A stretch of DNA of 64,000 bases from Takifugu bimaculatus (GCA_004026145.2 CP034976.1:15023482-15087481); one strand, 5' to 3'; shown: positions 22,757 through 35,655, counted from the stretch's first letter. Notes: generated by a model from the sequence alone, not told the origin. Numbers and translations are program-made.

Positions 22757-25191
22757 CTGGAGACACACACAAGGCCCAGTTTAATGTGGCGTTTGGCTCT
22801 ATATACTGTTGGTACCAATGATAACAGCAGCACCACTAGGCTGGATGACGAACACACTGAAAATGAAGGATTATAAAAGTTTATGTTTTCTGATGTTGAT
22901 GTTTTGTTGAAGCCATCCACAGGAATGCACCTGGAAAAAGGCATCAAAAGAAGTTACCATGGAGGCAGGCACAATGCAGCCCACCACAGGCACTCGGTCT
23001 ACAATGAATAAAACACACACAGATGCAGCACATCCAAAGAGTTATTACACTTATGCTGGGATGCCAAAATCATGCAGAGACCACATATGGAAAAGCATTT
23101 CATACAGAAAAAAATACACCATCTGCATCATTTTAATACCCCCCACACTCTTCAGGACTCTCCAGTAGAATCCTGGAAGCTGAAGAGACCTTCTGGTGGG
23201 AATGCGTGTGTGTGTGCTTCACGCTTCGTTATCTTGTGTGTCCGTTTGTGCCTATGTGAACATTTTTGTAATCAGGTCTCTCAGCTGCAGAAGTGATGAA
23301 TGCACTCGGACACAGCGCAGTTCTTCATTTCTCCCATCGTGCTCCAGCCCGGTCGTCCTTTTCTCTGAGCCATTGGCAGAACAGCTGGAAGACATCAGCC
23401 TCGTTTCTTGTGAGCTGCTCATTGGAGCGAGCAGGCTTGGACTGTCACCGGTGGCTATCCTCTGCCTAATTTCACAACAGTTCAAGGTATGCTGGTGCTA
23501 GTGGAGATCAAACTTAAGCAAGGAGGAGAAATTCTAAACTAAAGCTCCTCCACAGAGGTTAATACTCAGTTGTCATATTGCTGCCTTGCCTATATTTTCC
23601 TTTAAATCAACTATGGTGCTACGGGATGATTGAGGCCTACACCTATAAGGTTCAACGCCCATCAATTTTTTTCTTCCCCATGGACTTCCCTTTCCTTCCC
23701 TTCTCTTCTATCCTTCAAACTTTCTTCTCCTCATCCTATTTTGATATAATCAGGGACTCAATTATATACTCACCTCCCGTATTTGCCTGGCTAATTTAAC
23801 TTTCCATCCGTTGCACAGCTCTGAGATAGCCAGTTAGAGGAGACGTTTCCCCTGTCAAGACTAATCCAAGCTGACCCACTGCATGCACGTAACCTGCACC
23901 TGATGATGCAATACCTTACAATTATCTGTTCAGAATGATTAATACGGATCCCAACCTCTGTGGGCTTCCACGTGCATTATGTGGATAATGCAGATTAGAG
24001 TGCAGAGGTCCTCCACGGTGTCCTAAACAGTCATGGTTCTAACCTGGCTTGGATGAGAAAGTGCTGCAGCCTGCCAGGACCATGGTTGGTTTAAATTGTG
24101 TTGAAAACAAGCTGTTAAACAGAAATAACCTCAAAATGAGAAAATTGAATGATTATCTACTTAGAAAGGTCTGAGTTTAAGGTTGGCTCCATCTCAGAAG
24201 CAATTGGACACACACCTGTGATTAAGAGAGTAGCGTGATATAATAACACAAGACACATTCAAGCTCCAAAACTGCCGAACTGACTGGCTGTGCACAGGCT
24301 TAGGCTAATTCTCCAAACTGTACGTAACACATGTAGTTTGACAGAATATAAATCATCTGACTAGAGGGAAACAGGGAGGTCTTCAAGACACTTTCCTTGA
24401 CAGCTCAGTTAAAGGCCAGCACCATCACCTCAATCCCTCACTGGGCAACATGGAGATCTGGCAAATCAGAATTATATCTGACCTGGCAAGCGTCATGTCT
24501 ATTTGCCTTAATCAGAGAAAGAAGCATTTAAGGAAGCACTGTCTCAGGCCCATAGGCACAGATATATAAACATTAAATCTGGCAACGTATTGGAATGTTA
24601 TAGGTTGTGCTTCATTATCTCTTCAGGAAAAGATGGTGGGAAAATGTCTCCAGGTAAATGGTTTCTTCCAAACACAGTATGGACTGTGGTACATAGATGT
24701 CATACGCTGAAAGCTGCTGAGGCGCTGAGGAAAGCAATCCAAAGAGAGGTGGAGGAAACATGGTGCAATAACAATACTGATTATTAATGGTGGATCATTC
24801 TGTGTTTTGAAAATAAGGACAAATCACTAATAATGGAGACCGTGTGTGGTATCTGTTTCACTGTGATGCAGGACGTGCTTTCCTGGTTTTGTCAGAGCCC
24901 AAACCTAAATTAGCCCAATTTGACTGGACCTAGACATGGGGAGGAATCATTATGATGGAGTGGAAATGGCCTCGAGCTTTTGCTTCCCTAACGTGTTAAT
25001 GTTTCTGCGAATCTATTCAGACACCACAGGCACAGAGAAAAGGACTGACTAAATTCTTCTGGTTTGTAAATCACAACTGAGCCCGTCCAGAACCCAAGTC
25101 TGCCTGTGAGCAGGGGTGTCTGCCTCTGCTGGTGCCACATCATCAGGGACAAGGTGAAGTCCATGACTTCTGTTCATGTATTGCACTTTAC
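22757..25191 (-). other. vps13b: vps13b intron upstream of the short alternative exon (2.4 kb)
   Basis: The intron holds TGCATG words in transcript sense at 23071-23076 and near 23881, which are Rbfox-type binding words, and a GC-richer patch at 23190-23500 open on both strands without recognisable protein. No further exon was seen. Confidence 0.8.
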
Positions 25192-25306
25192 CTGTATCTG
25201 TAGTGGTCGATGTTGAAGCTGCCCACTTTACATTTGATCTTTGTGTAAACATCCTGGACATCTACTGAGGCACTCAGGTCTTCTAGTTCACTGATGACAC
25301 AGATCT
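25192..25306 (-). CDS. vps13b: vps13b constitutive exon upstream of the alternative pair (115 nt)
   Basis: The acceptor is TGTTTGTGCCAG and the donor is GATACAG followed by GTAAAG. Two bases complete a glutamate codon; 37 codons follow, reading ICVISELEDLSASVDVQDVY and KIKCKVGSFNIDHY, close to human VCMVSELEDLSASIDVQDVY. It ends with the two bases AG of a split codon. That codon becomes serine when the long alternative exon follows and arginine when the short one follows, so this exon's 3' end sets the phase that both alternatives share. The next exon in the transcript is 2.4 kb (short form) or 3.2 kb (long form) away. Confidence 0.96.
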
Positions 25307-26749
25307 CTGGCACAAACACATAAGAACGGCAAATGTTAATGTGCATGCATGCAGTAATGCTACAGCTACAAGCTTTGGGTTAGGTGAGATCGACTGTATA
25401 GATCTAAGAAAGCACGCAAACACACATCAGATCCTAAAACATCTGAAATACTGTATTTAAATGAACACCCCGCTAGATATTATTGATTAAAACCCTACTT
25501 ATTTTGTACTTTGTAAGACTTTTAAAGTATAATTGCAGGACTGTTGCTATTAGTTCCACAGGGAAACCACAATCATACTTTGCAAAATGGGTTTCAAGTA
25601 TGTGACAGTATGTTTGTTGTACTGCAGTCTTGCACGACTGTGAAAAAACAGAAGTTCGGAACAGATAATTAAAAATGAAAGACAGAGCTCGTCATCTTTA
25701 TTGTGGATACTGTGTGGAAAGAACTCTCCCATGTTGTTAAATACTCAGAAACTCATAGTCTCCAAACACGGTGTTGCTATTGATGTATGAGTTTTCTAAA
25801 CCCATCCCATAAGAGTCCTGGAAACCTTTACACCCTTTGACTTTCTGGCTCCTCTTGAAAGAAGGAAAGTGTACCACTGATTTGTGCCTTTAGCAGAGCC
25901 TCTGGAGACTCACGCTTGATTTTCTCCCGCTAATCTTCCAACACATAATAGCATAACTATACCCGAGGAGCAGCACTTCTGGAACGGCTGTTTTTCCTTT
26001 TTGCTGGAGAGAGAAGAATCTTATTTCCTTGCAGCTGAAAAACATATTACATCATAGCAGATTGTCTCCAGCCATATCTGTGGCTTACTTATCTCCAAGA
26101 ATGTACTTGTGATATTAGGCATCTAATAGATTGCATACACACAATGCTTGTTTTTAATAATGTACTTAATGTGGTGCACGCAGAAAATCCAGAGGCAAGC
26201 TCATCTCGCAACTCACATGGCACACATTAAGCCTAAATCCAAAGTAATTCCTATTTAGGATGTCTCTAAGTCAAACCATCTCTGTGATGTCCTTCAAAAC
26301 ATTCCGTTTCCACTATAAAAGACCTTTAAGCTGTGTGATCTGGTTAGCAGATGCTAAATATTACAGCCAGCAATTAAAGGTAAATCTTGTCTTTCATCGC
26401 CCCAGTAAATCTGAAGGGAACAAGAGTTGGTTCACTTGGGATTCATCTCCCATTTATTTATTTGCCTCTTCCTTCCATCCCTCATTTTCTGCAGATGCCT
26501 AACTCCCCTTGAGTGCTGAAAATTAAGGGAGAAAGAACTCAGGGGTTAACTAAATTTACATGCTGATGCAGTGAGCATGTAAAAACTCGTAAATTGCTTT
26601 CAGAACATTACAAAGTAGTTCAGCTTTATATATTATAAATAGAAAGAAATACTACACCAATTGTAATAACCTTTTCAACGCCTAAATGAGTGACTGAGAC
26701 AAGAAACTTTAAATTACTTGGACCTTGGAAGAGTAAGACAGCAAGCTAC

Positions 26750-26921
26750 CTGCTTTTTTGACAGCCGGCTCTGGGGCAAACAGTTTAACTGTGACCTTGG
26801 GTAACATCCACTGCATCCAAAGACTGATCTTCCCACTGGTTCCACCAATGCTGCTGGTTTTCTGCTCCAGAGTCACTGTATCAGCAAATGGGCCATCGTC
26901 TCCAGCAGGCACAGAGTCACC
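26750..26921 (-). CDS. vps13b: vps13b coding exon (172 nt)
   Basis: The acceptor is TTTGTCTCCTCAG and the donor is AAGCAG followed by GTAGCT. It reads 57 codons from phase 0 and leaves one base of a split glutamate codon. It starts GDSVPAGDDGPFADTVTLEQ, an acidic linker close to human GDSIQAGEESPFSDSVTLEQ, and then returns to the rod with GGTSGKISLWMQWMLPKVTV and KLFAPEP (human WMQWVLPKITIKLFAPDP). The aromatic cluster WMQW followed by a proline and a lysine-rich strand is typical of the groove wall in VPS13 proteins. The downstream neighbour is 1.4 kb away. Confidence 0.97.
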
Positions 26922-28093
26922 CTGAGGAGACAAAACAGGATTTGGTCAATGAGGGGGGCTGGTGTGATGTGGTGGGACGTTTAAAACATCAGCGCCAATC
27001 AGTCTGATGTAAAAATGTGTACGCATGAAGGACAGTCCAGACAAATGAAGCAAAAAGAAGGTGCAGGGGGTGAAGAGGAGAGGAGAATATCTGTGAGCTC
27101 TCATTTCATTATTGGGGCTTTGGCAAAGACTTAAAGGTGACAGCACTGGAAGGACTTTTAATATATTTCCTATCCTCTTTTCCTATAAATCTGGTTTCCA
27201 AACAAGTTTCTGTATGGCTTCTCTGCCAAGTATAAAAATCCTGCAATCTAACAATATGGAAATGTGCAGCTTTGGAATTGTGGGATCTTAAATTTCCCAC
27301 AACGTGCTCATGATAGCTGTGTCACAGTTATTGAGCTTTGCTGTGGTTGGTGAAGAGGTTATCAACTCTCCCAATTAGAAACGCCACAGCTGCTGGACTG
27401 ATTACAGTGTCTTAAAGAGGAACCAGATGAGAAAAGTGTGTCGCAGCCGAGTGCAGGGACGAAGACCTCATGTTAATTTGCAAATTTTAAATAATTGTGA
27501 GATTTAGGGTCGCTGACAGCAGAGATCAGTGACAACAGATGCCTACGACACAGCTGAATTAAGGATCAACACGTAGCAATTTTCTGTGAATGTTGCCGTA
27601 TAATTGAGGATGTAAACTGATAAATTGGAATTTATTTTCTTAGAGATTTGGACTGTTCTATGTTAAGTCAAAATATGGAACAGAAAATGTAGTTTCATGC
27701 CATGTAAAACAAACATAACCCAACGAATATTGGAACATATCCCATTTCTACCAAATGTACAGCCTATACATACATACATATACAGTATACCGGTACATAT
27801 ACTGTACACTTGGTATATGACCAACATACCACAAAACAACACACAATCATTTAATTTTCCAGAACTAGCATTTATTCCAATCAAGGGTAAAGTAGCGTCA
27901 TTATGTTTTCATGGAACCAACCAGTTAAAGTGTGTGTGTGCATATGTGTGTGTGTCATTTGTGAGTAATAATGGTGACAGGCAGTGAGTAACATGAGCTC
28001 AGTTGTAATGGCGTTCAGTCAGTTTCAATGAGATATTCTAGTGTCAAATGGCATTTGGGGACTAATTATTGTTGAACTGGAGTCAAAACACAG

Positions 28094-28096
<3 letters not shown>

Positions 28097-28168
<72 letters not shown>
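28097..28168. repeat. (TG)36 microsatellite, 72 bp, uninterrupted
   Basis: It is the longest pure dinucleotide tract in the window. In vps13b pre-mRNA it reads as a CA repeat inside the intron between the exons at 30671 and 26921, about 1.2 kb upstream of the latter's acceptor. A pure tract of this length is probably highly polymorphic. Confidence 0.98.
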
Positions 28169-28169
<1 letters not shown>

Positions 28170-30670
28170 TTACAGCTATTTAGTTTACAGTTTTGGCCGG
28201 TCAGTAGGATTAAGCTCTGTAATATCATGTGTGGAAACAGAAGCGGCCACTGGCACTGCGGGACGTTCAGACCACTGCGTCTCTTAGACTGGATACAGTC
28301 TGTTAGGATCACAACTGTCAAGAACATCCCAACCACCTCTTGGATGAATTACAGCATCATAGTCAGAGGAGAACAAAAATAGAATCCCACTGCCACTGCT
28401 GCGTTTGAGATTGAACGATAACCTTATACATTCACTGATATGGGAAAAAAAAGAAATGAAACTAATGCATTTGTCAGTTATTGCATTTTTGTGTCTTGAT
28501 TACAAAAAATGAAGTAGAGTCCAAAATAATAACCAGATTGTAGGAGAGGAAAGTTACCACTAACACTACCTACAAAAGGCTCAAAGGCTCATTTTTAATC
28601 AGCGTTAGACTATTCCCCCCTCTGCCCATATCAAGGTGAGGCCTTGAAGACCAGATGTGCTGCTGTAGAGAGGGTAGGGGTGGCCTCTGCCATGTTCCCC
28701 AGCTTCCAGGGGCCTCAAACACACAGGCCAAAACACATGAATTTGAAAGGGAGCTATTTTCCCACACCTCCACAAGCCAAGCTGAAAAGTATACAGTTTA
28801 ATTCCTGGGCCTCTGCCTTATAAACGGGCCGAGGATCTGGGTTTATTTTCTTTGCAGAGTTTGTCTTTCCTCATCAGACACATCCAAACATAGGAAGACA
28901 ACAGCAGGCTGGGAAGTGTCAAAGAAAGATGGAGAACAAAGCAGTTTAGAAAAAAAAGGGGAGAAGTTAGAAAGCTTATGGGACAGGTGGAGGGAGAAAG
29001 AAAAGCCAAGATGATACAGAAAGAAAAAAGGAAATGGAAAGAGAAGAGGGAAACCACTGAAACATGACACATGGATGGACTGCTTTCATCTTTTTTGGCA
29101 TCAGTTCAGGGAAGGTTACGTCATCCCGCGCTGTAATGATTATTATCATAGGATGTGATTCATGCTAATGCTGACGCTGCTGGTGGTCCAGCTGTAAATG
29201 ACACAGCAGACAGAGGAAGAGCAAAGGGATTGTTGACTAAAAGGTAGTAGTGTATATGAAAATGTCCAAAAATATTGTGTCAGCTGAGGGCGGATGAATG
29301 GGGTGGAAGCCATGGAAGACCAGGAAGGTGGGCTGGGGGCGTTCCTCTGGGGAGCGACTGCTGCCACTACTGCTGAGACTTATCAAAACAGCTCCTACAT
29401 TCTTGCTCAATCACTCAGCCTCCCAGAGGACTAAATACTTCTACCAGTGTTTGTACTTACGTAAACAGTGACAAGTGGGCTGTCAGGGGCCTCCCCGGCC
29501 TTTTTATATAGGCACTATATTGTAGGGCCTCTGCTGCCACACTCCACTTCCACTTTCCTCATCCATAAATGAAGCAGGTACGCACACAGCCGATCGTAAG
29601 GAAATAAAAGTAGACATAGATGCACATCGACACACAGGTCACGTTTTTCACACCGGTCCACACTGGACTGCCTTTCAGGGTGGTATGGAGGCTGTGCTGT
29701 GATCTCAGAGGCCCCTCTTTGCTGACAAGGCCCGAGTGGTCATAGCACATTAAAACCAGGACCATCGACAGACCATAATATAAACACTCCTGCATTCTAC
29801 TTTACGGGGGGACACATTACACAAGCCCGTGGACCCCCAGCTGGGTGCTGCTGCTGCTGCTACTGTATTGAACAGGAGCAAAAAGCCTCACATCAGTGAA
29901 GCCCATTATATGCAGAGAAGAAAATGCACGAACTTCGAACGTGCCTCCAAAATAACTGGCAGGTTTACACTCAAACTTGGGTTTAACGCTGCTTAGAGTA
30001 TGCGCTAAAACTAAAAAACAGAATTTCTGCTCTGAACAGTAATCAATCACTGCAGTTATGTTTGCAAAAGGCTTCAAAGAAAATGATATTGACTGAATCA
30101 CACCTACATGAGGGATGAAAGGGAAATAAGTAAAGGGAACCTGTTGGTTCACATTCAAAATGTGTGTTCATGACTTATGAAAGAGTTAAAAAATAGATTT
30201 GCAAAGACCCTTTCAAAGTCTCCTTTCATATGTTGAGAAATGGAGAAAATTACTGACATTAATTAACTTTTGACATTAAACGAGAATCGTTTGGCCTTTG
30301 ATGATTCAAAGGGCCCAACAGAGGAGGCATGACAAGAGAACGCACACAAAGAAATTCATTTTAATATGTAACCAATAACCTGCTGTGTGGGGTACTTGTT
30401 GGGACTGTGGTTTCAACTTTCACCCCACACCAGGAAGATGAAACTGAACGTGACTGTGATGTGCGCAAAGGAAAACTGATTCTTCTGAAAATCTAGGATA
30501 CGGTCTTCCTGTACCTTGATATTTACCTGTCCGGATCAAAATGAACCACTGATTCTCTCATTTGGTTCAACTATGCTTAAAATATCTTGATTGTTTGCTG
30601 CATGTTTGTACTCTCGAAGACAAAGTTGCCTGAGCCTGGATAAATACGTAACTGCGGGAGTGACACAAAC

Positions 30671-30874
30671 CTCTGTGGGTGAGCCCAGATCTGCAGAGGG
30701 GCTGCAGGTGCTGGTGTCTGGCAGCGCGGTGCCAGCACTGCTGCGTACTGGGGAGGACGGAGTGGCACCGGCCGGAGCTTCTGGGATGCTGGAGGTCTGT
30801 CGGAAGATGCCGTGTCGCTGGAGGCGAGCCCATGTGTTGCTCCAGCTGAAGAGGAGCCGGGACAACAACTGAAC
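30671..30874 (-). CDS. vps13b: vps13b coding exon with conserved Ser/Thr-Pro linker (204 nt)
   Basis: The exon begins after CACCATGCAG with VQLLSRLLFSWSNTWARLQ and ends ACAGAG before a non-standard-looking but valid donor GTTTGT; both borders are in phase 0 and 68 codons lie between. The first half corresponds to human VQLFYELTDIMNKVWNKIQ but has diverged; it is a predicted amphipathic helix. The second half, SSPVRSSAGTALPDTSTCSP, is nearly identical to human SPVRSSIGTAPPDTSTCSP although it looks disordered, which points to selection on a short linear motif. The region is locally GC-rich. Reading frames in the other two minus-strand phases are open here too, but only this one matches the family. 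Confidence 0.95.
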
Positions 30875-33800
30875 CTGCATGGTGACAGTATGAGAGGAAA
30901 AAGGAAAAAACATTTTTGTACTAGATTATAGTGAGGAAAAATCCATATATTAGGTTCTTGACTACTCTAGAGCAAACAGGACAACTGTACCGAATACACA
31001 TTTAATACGGTACATGAATCCTACTGTGCTGGGGCCTTAAAAGATAACTAACACGCCACAAGTCATCTTAATATTTAAAACAAGATTCAAAGCATATTTG
31101 CCAAGGTCTGAGTCAAACAGCTGCATCAGGGTGTTCTCATCTTGTTCTGACTTCTGAGGCCATTACGATAATTTGGCTTGGCAGCTCTGCAGTTATGTGA
31201 CACTAAATCTAGTTAAAATTGAGAGAGAATAAAAAAGAAAAAGGGAGGAAACCTTCGACAGAAAGGAATCACTATCTGTTCCCATTTCTTTTACTGTAGT
31301 CTAGCAGCCTTCCAGGCATTCTTGCTTGTCAATCAGAGACTTCAATTTGAAAGGTGATGTCAAACTTCAAGTATGTGCTCATGCGTCTATGGGATGGATA
31401 TTTGACCGAAAAGCTCAGCGTGCTCGTACACGTGTCTCACTGCACCATAACAACAAAACCCCCACAGAAACACTCACAGAGGAAAGTTAAGTTGTGTCAT
31501 CAATTTCCCCCCAAAACTCACCACAGTTAGGAAAAACTGAAGGCTCGGCGTCAAGTGTTCTCAACTATTTATCATGTGTTCACATAAAATGAGCCTCTGC
31601 TTTAATAACAACAAAGCCAAAAAAACAAGAGTGGAAAACATGAGAGGAAAGTGGGGGAATGTGATGTGATGCTTTCAGTAATTCATGCATTCACTCGGAG
31701 CTGTTGTGAAAAAAAAGGGAGAAAAGTGACTCTGTTTCACAGTGAGCTAATTTCTGGATTTCAAACGCTTCATTTCTATGGCCAACTAACACCCCCGACT
31801 CTCTACCGCAAAGTAAAGGTGGAAAGGCACATGAGAGCGCATGTAAAAAATAGCTTTCCTTAATTCACGCACATGCACGGCTGTTAGCGTGCGCATTACA
31901 GGGAGGCCCTTCATAAATAAGCATAAATCAAACGAAAGCAGCACAATACACTACAGCTGGGTCATTTCAAACATGTCAAGGAAGAGCTGCGAACTCCGAT
32001 CCAGCAGCCGTCCAGGGACGAGGCCAACAGCTGTCTGCCATACCCAGCCAAAGTGCCCTGTTGACAGGAGAGGCACGGCTCCGTGCTCCCTCCTCTGACA
32101 GCCTGGAAGTCCAACAAAGAACATCCAGACACACTGTGCTCAGAATGCACATGTGGAGGAAGAGAGGGAAAAATACCAAATACAGGAGTAAAAAACACAG
32201 AACCAGAGAGGTTTGGAACATCTGTTCCACGTAAAAAAAAGTGCCTGTATATTTCTGTATACCTCTTCCATGCATCCGTCATCTGTTAGCCATCCATCTT
32301 TAAATTTCATCATACTCTCAAAACAACGTCCAATTAATTTTTTTATCTCACCTCTGACATTTTACATTCCAAATCTATTCCCTAATCAGTTATATCCTTT
32401 TCTTTGTCTCTGTTAGTGCTGTCAGGCCTCAGCTCACGACTGTGCTGAAGCTTCTACATTCACTAAAACAAATAAAGAGCAACAGAGAAATCGTGCAGAT
32501 GGTTGAGTGACTGTCATTCAGTGTGTTTGGTTTTTGGCTGTATGTGCAAAATTTGTAATTTCCGTGAACATTTCTGCTACCGTGGGTAACAAAGGTCAAA
32601 GAACAGTGTGGCTGCACTACTGGGAGAGACCTAATTTTCTGTGATCCTAAAAGAAACAATTGAAAGCTTGACACAGACAAATGATTTAACACAATGTAAT
32701 AGTTGGAAACTGATGGCGCTGATCAAAACCGTCCATTTTTATATCAGAATACTCAAATTAATATAAGTGCAGGTTTGAAACAAGGCTTAGACTGCTGTAG
32801 GTTTGGGTTTCTCCGTTGCTTTTGGGTGTTCTGCTTTGAAATGAAGCAAACATGCAATGGAAACATGCATCAAAGCTCATCAGGCTCTTTTGGCTGCCTC
32901 TTCATATTCCATGCATTATGTGCACATGTGCACATAGTCTTCTCTTTTGCCATTTGTCCCTTATTTTACTTACCTTCACTCAGAATTCCTATTTCAGCTG
33001 CATTCATTGACTTAAACCCGTTCACAAACGTGCTCGCTCATGTGTGCAGCCATTACCATACATGGATTTAGGAAAAGGCACAGTTTTTCATGGAATTACA
33101 CATTAAAACCACATATTCCATGATACCTGGGGCAGCAGAAATCAAGTTTAGAGAAGAAAAAGATTAAAAGCAAGACCACGTTACTCCAGTTTCCAAAAAT
33201 ACTTTGATTGTGCCATGAAGTAATCCATCGCATATTATGGAAAATCTGATTTAATGTCACAAAAATGCAGCGGAGAAGTTAAGAAGCCAAACTCCTCGGT
33301 TTGTTTAGTTGACTTCAAATGTAGCAATGACTCAAAATAAGTGCGATACTGAGACTGAGACAAGCTTCTCAGCACTGTAACATGCACTCTTTGCATGTAA
33401 ATTCCCACAAATGCTAGCGCTAATGGGAATAATCTGTAGTGAGAACCTTTTTTTTTTTTTGTGAAGAGAGAAATATTGTTCTGGCATTAGTTAGCAACGG
33501 GCTGCCGCACGACTTAGGATGGTGCAGCACTCACGTATTTGACTTTCCACTGAAAAAGAGAGGAGCGACGGGAAGACAGAGGAGGTGAACGCATGGGAGG
33601 GGAGCACAGAGGAATTGTGATGAAGGACAAGAAAAGAATAAGAGAAGTTTTCATTGGACCAAAAAACTAATAATGACTCATCATATAATCGCAATAAGCC
33701 TTCCGAGCTCTGCCAAACCCAGGCGCTCCAGGAGAAAGAAACTTTCCCCTTTGTAGACGAGCAGCTCTCCCCTCTCTGGGAAAGTTGTCATTGTAAAAGA

Positions 33801-35420
33801 TTAAGGCCTTTTCATGTGCATCGCTGTGGTTGGAGAAACAGTGTGTGCACTCAAAAAGGTGTTTAAACAGGAACCTAATTCAATACAGCAAATTCAATTC
33901 TGAAGATTAGAGTGTTGTAGCTGTGCAGCGAAACAACGCAGGGACACAACAGGGAGACCAAAACGTTCCGACTCCAGTCTGTCCATTTTCATTAGCTTCT
34001 CACTAAAACATAATAACATGCTGTAAAACAATGATGAGGAGGCCTGCAAATCTCCACCCCCCCTTCACTCAAAAATTAGACTGTTTTTCCAAAACAAATA
34101 AGGCAACACTCTTCTATTTACATTTTAATTTTCATGAAAATTATAAGAGTTAAGAAGATGAGGCAGTTTGTTTATCGAAGTCAATCTGTTACAGAAAATC
34201 AAGCAGACATCCCATCTTCATGCCAGAGTGCGTGTGTTCCTATTTCAGGAAAGTTTACAGCCGGGTGATTTGTATAAATACACATGTACATCTGATGACT
34301 ACTTTGCAGAATTCTCGTCGGTCTCACTGACCTGAGGGTTGGAGCACTTGACATGAATGGGCTGCAGATCAACATGGAGGCAGACTACAAAGGAGTGCCT
34401 TCCTTCAGAGCCGCTCTGCTGCTTATGAGATGTGACGGCCAACGTGGAGGTGCAGCCCATAGGTTCCAGCAGACTCAGGCTCCTCTGCTGTCCCAACAAC
34501 GTGTACAGGCTGAACTGACTCAGACTAATCGTCCACGGAAAGGCATCGCCTAGTTGTAGACGTGAGAGGAGGAAAAATAAGGATTATTGAAAAACATGGA
34601 ATATTGATGCTGGCAGAGAGCGTGAATGCAGGAACGAGTGCAGAACAACTGCGAAATTCGGAGGAGGACAAAGAAAAATGCAAGGAAACAGAGAGGAGAT
34701 GTGAATCTGCAAGAGCGATGGACTGGAACATTGAGATAAGATGGAAAATAAAAAATACCAAAGGTGATATAACAAGCTGTCTTAAACATCCAAGCCAGGA
34801 GATACATGTGCTGCCTAAAAGAGGCCGGTGGGAAAGGCCCAGTCTGACGGCGTGCCAGCCTTGACAGAACTATTGAACATTTGTTTGTGTTGGGAAAATT
34901 CCTTGAAGAACGGCCTGTCCAATTTATGTCAAAATGCAAATATCACTGCCTTCGCTTTCATTCAAAGCACGCGTTTATAATAATATATGTGTGCAATAGT
35001 GACGTAGCTGCAAAGTGTAAATTTATAAAAGGACGGGGCCACCCCCACTGTTTTATTTCTTCTTTAGAAGAGAAAACACCACTCAAAGTTCTGAGTGTTG
35101 CTTATGTCAACTCTACCAGGTGTGCACGCCACATGTGCAGGGCCCATGTTTCAAAGTCACTCTCCTTAAGTTTGTTTGTCTTCTGTCAGCGGTAAATGAG
35201 TAGTGGTGGGTCAAAGGTTTGCCCAGCGTTGAAATGCCCGTAATGATGACGAATTCATATTATATAGCCATTTACTTTTAGCAAAGCATTCATTTTAATT
35301 ATCAATAAAAGCAAATTCAGTTATTACAAAACCTGAAGCATTTCTTTCAACTTAATTTCCCAGAAACTTCAATCAATCTTTTTAACAGGTTGTAATTTAG
35401 TTTTTGGTAGGAAAGCCTAC
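30875..35420 (-). other. vps13b: vps13b introns between 30.9 and 35.4 kb
   Basis: Introns 30875-34331 (3.5 kb) and 34550-35420 (871 nt) surround the 34332-34549 exon. They contain a 13-base T run near 33448-33460 and ordinary AT-rich sequence. Short open frames on both strands near 34562-34939 are antisense shadows with no similarity. Confidence 0.82.
34332..34549 (-). CDS. vps13b: vps13b coding exon (218 nt)
   Basis: The acceptor is CTACAACTAG before GCGATGCC and the donor is CCTCAG followed by GTCAGT. Two bases complete a split glycine codon, then 72 codons follow in phase 0. The frame reads DAFPWTISLSQFSLYTLLG, then EPMGCTSTLAVTSHK and RHSFVVCLHVDLQPIHVK, close to human DAFPWTISLHNFSIYTLLG, EPMGCTSTLAVTSQK and RHSFVVCLHVDLESLEIK. 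The variable part is QQSGSEG, a surface turn between conserved strands, so the exon spans about two strands pairs of a groove module. The acceptor has a short, weak pyrimidine tract, which could make this exon sensitive to splicing regulation; that is inference. Confidence 0.96.
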
Positions 35421-35655
35421 CTTCCTCTAAGATGGGCTTAGAGACCACAAAGGGAAGCTCCTGCAGAGGCTCCATGTACTTGTGTCCGGCACTGAGGATG
35501 CTGATTTGTGGCAGGCAGACCACCAGAGTCCCAGGCATGGAGGCCTGGTTGTGGTACCAGCTGCGGACCGTACCAGGAATATCCCCACAGATGATGGTGC
35601 TGGGGGAAGGGAGGCTATCGTTTGGCAGAAACATGCAGCAGGACTGCAGCTCCAA
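35421..35655 (-). CDS. vps13b: vps13b coding exon (235 nt)
   Basis: This is the second longest exon here and one of the best conserved. It starts after CTCACCTCTACAG, enters in phase 0 with LELQSCCMFLPNDSLPSPST, and ends GAGGAAG before donor GTAGGC, leaving one base of a split glycine codon. Blocks GDIPGTVRSWYHNQASMPGT and AGHKYMEPLQELPFVV differ from human at only a few conservative positions. The 78 codons form a run of alternating hydrophobic and polar residues, as expected for a beta-groove module of the rod. The neighbouring exon downstream is 871 nt away. A (CA)n tract in the transcript lies about 380 nt upstream of its acceptor, and an AT-rich stretch follows its donor. Confidence 0.97.

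Larger units (their letters stand above)
25307..30670 (-). other. vps13b: vps13b introns between 25.3 and 30.7 kb
   Basis: Two introns, 25307-26749 (1.4 kb) and 26922-30670 (3.7 kb), surround the 26750-26921 exon. The larger one carries the longest microsatellite of the window (28097-28168) and an A/G-rich stretch near 28920-29050 that is a pyrimidine-rich tract in the transcript. No other gene signal was seen. Confidence 0.83.

Noticed and set aside
23196..23501. Open frames on both strands near the short alternative exon, considered as a third alternative exon
   Set aside because: No acceptor/donor pair gives the needed phase and no similarity to VPS13B was seen.
27764..27812. ACATATAC/GTATAT-rich stretch around ACCGGT, considered as a hairpin
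   Set aside because: The arms pair only imperfectly and look like degenerate TA/CA repeat.
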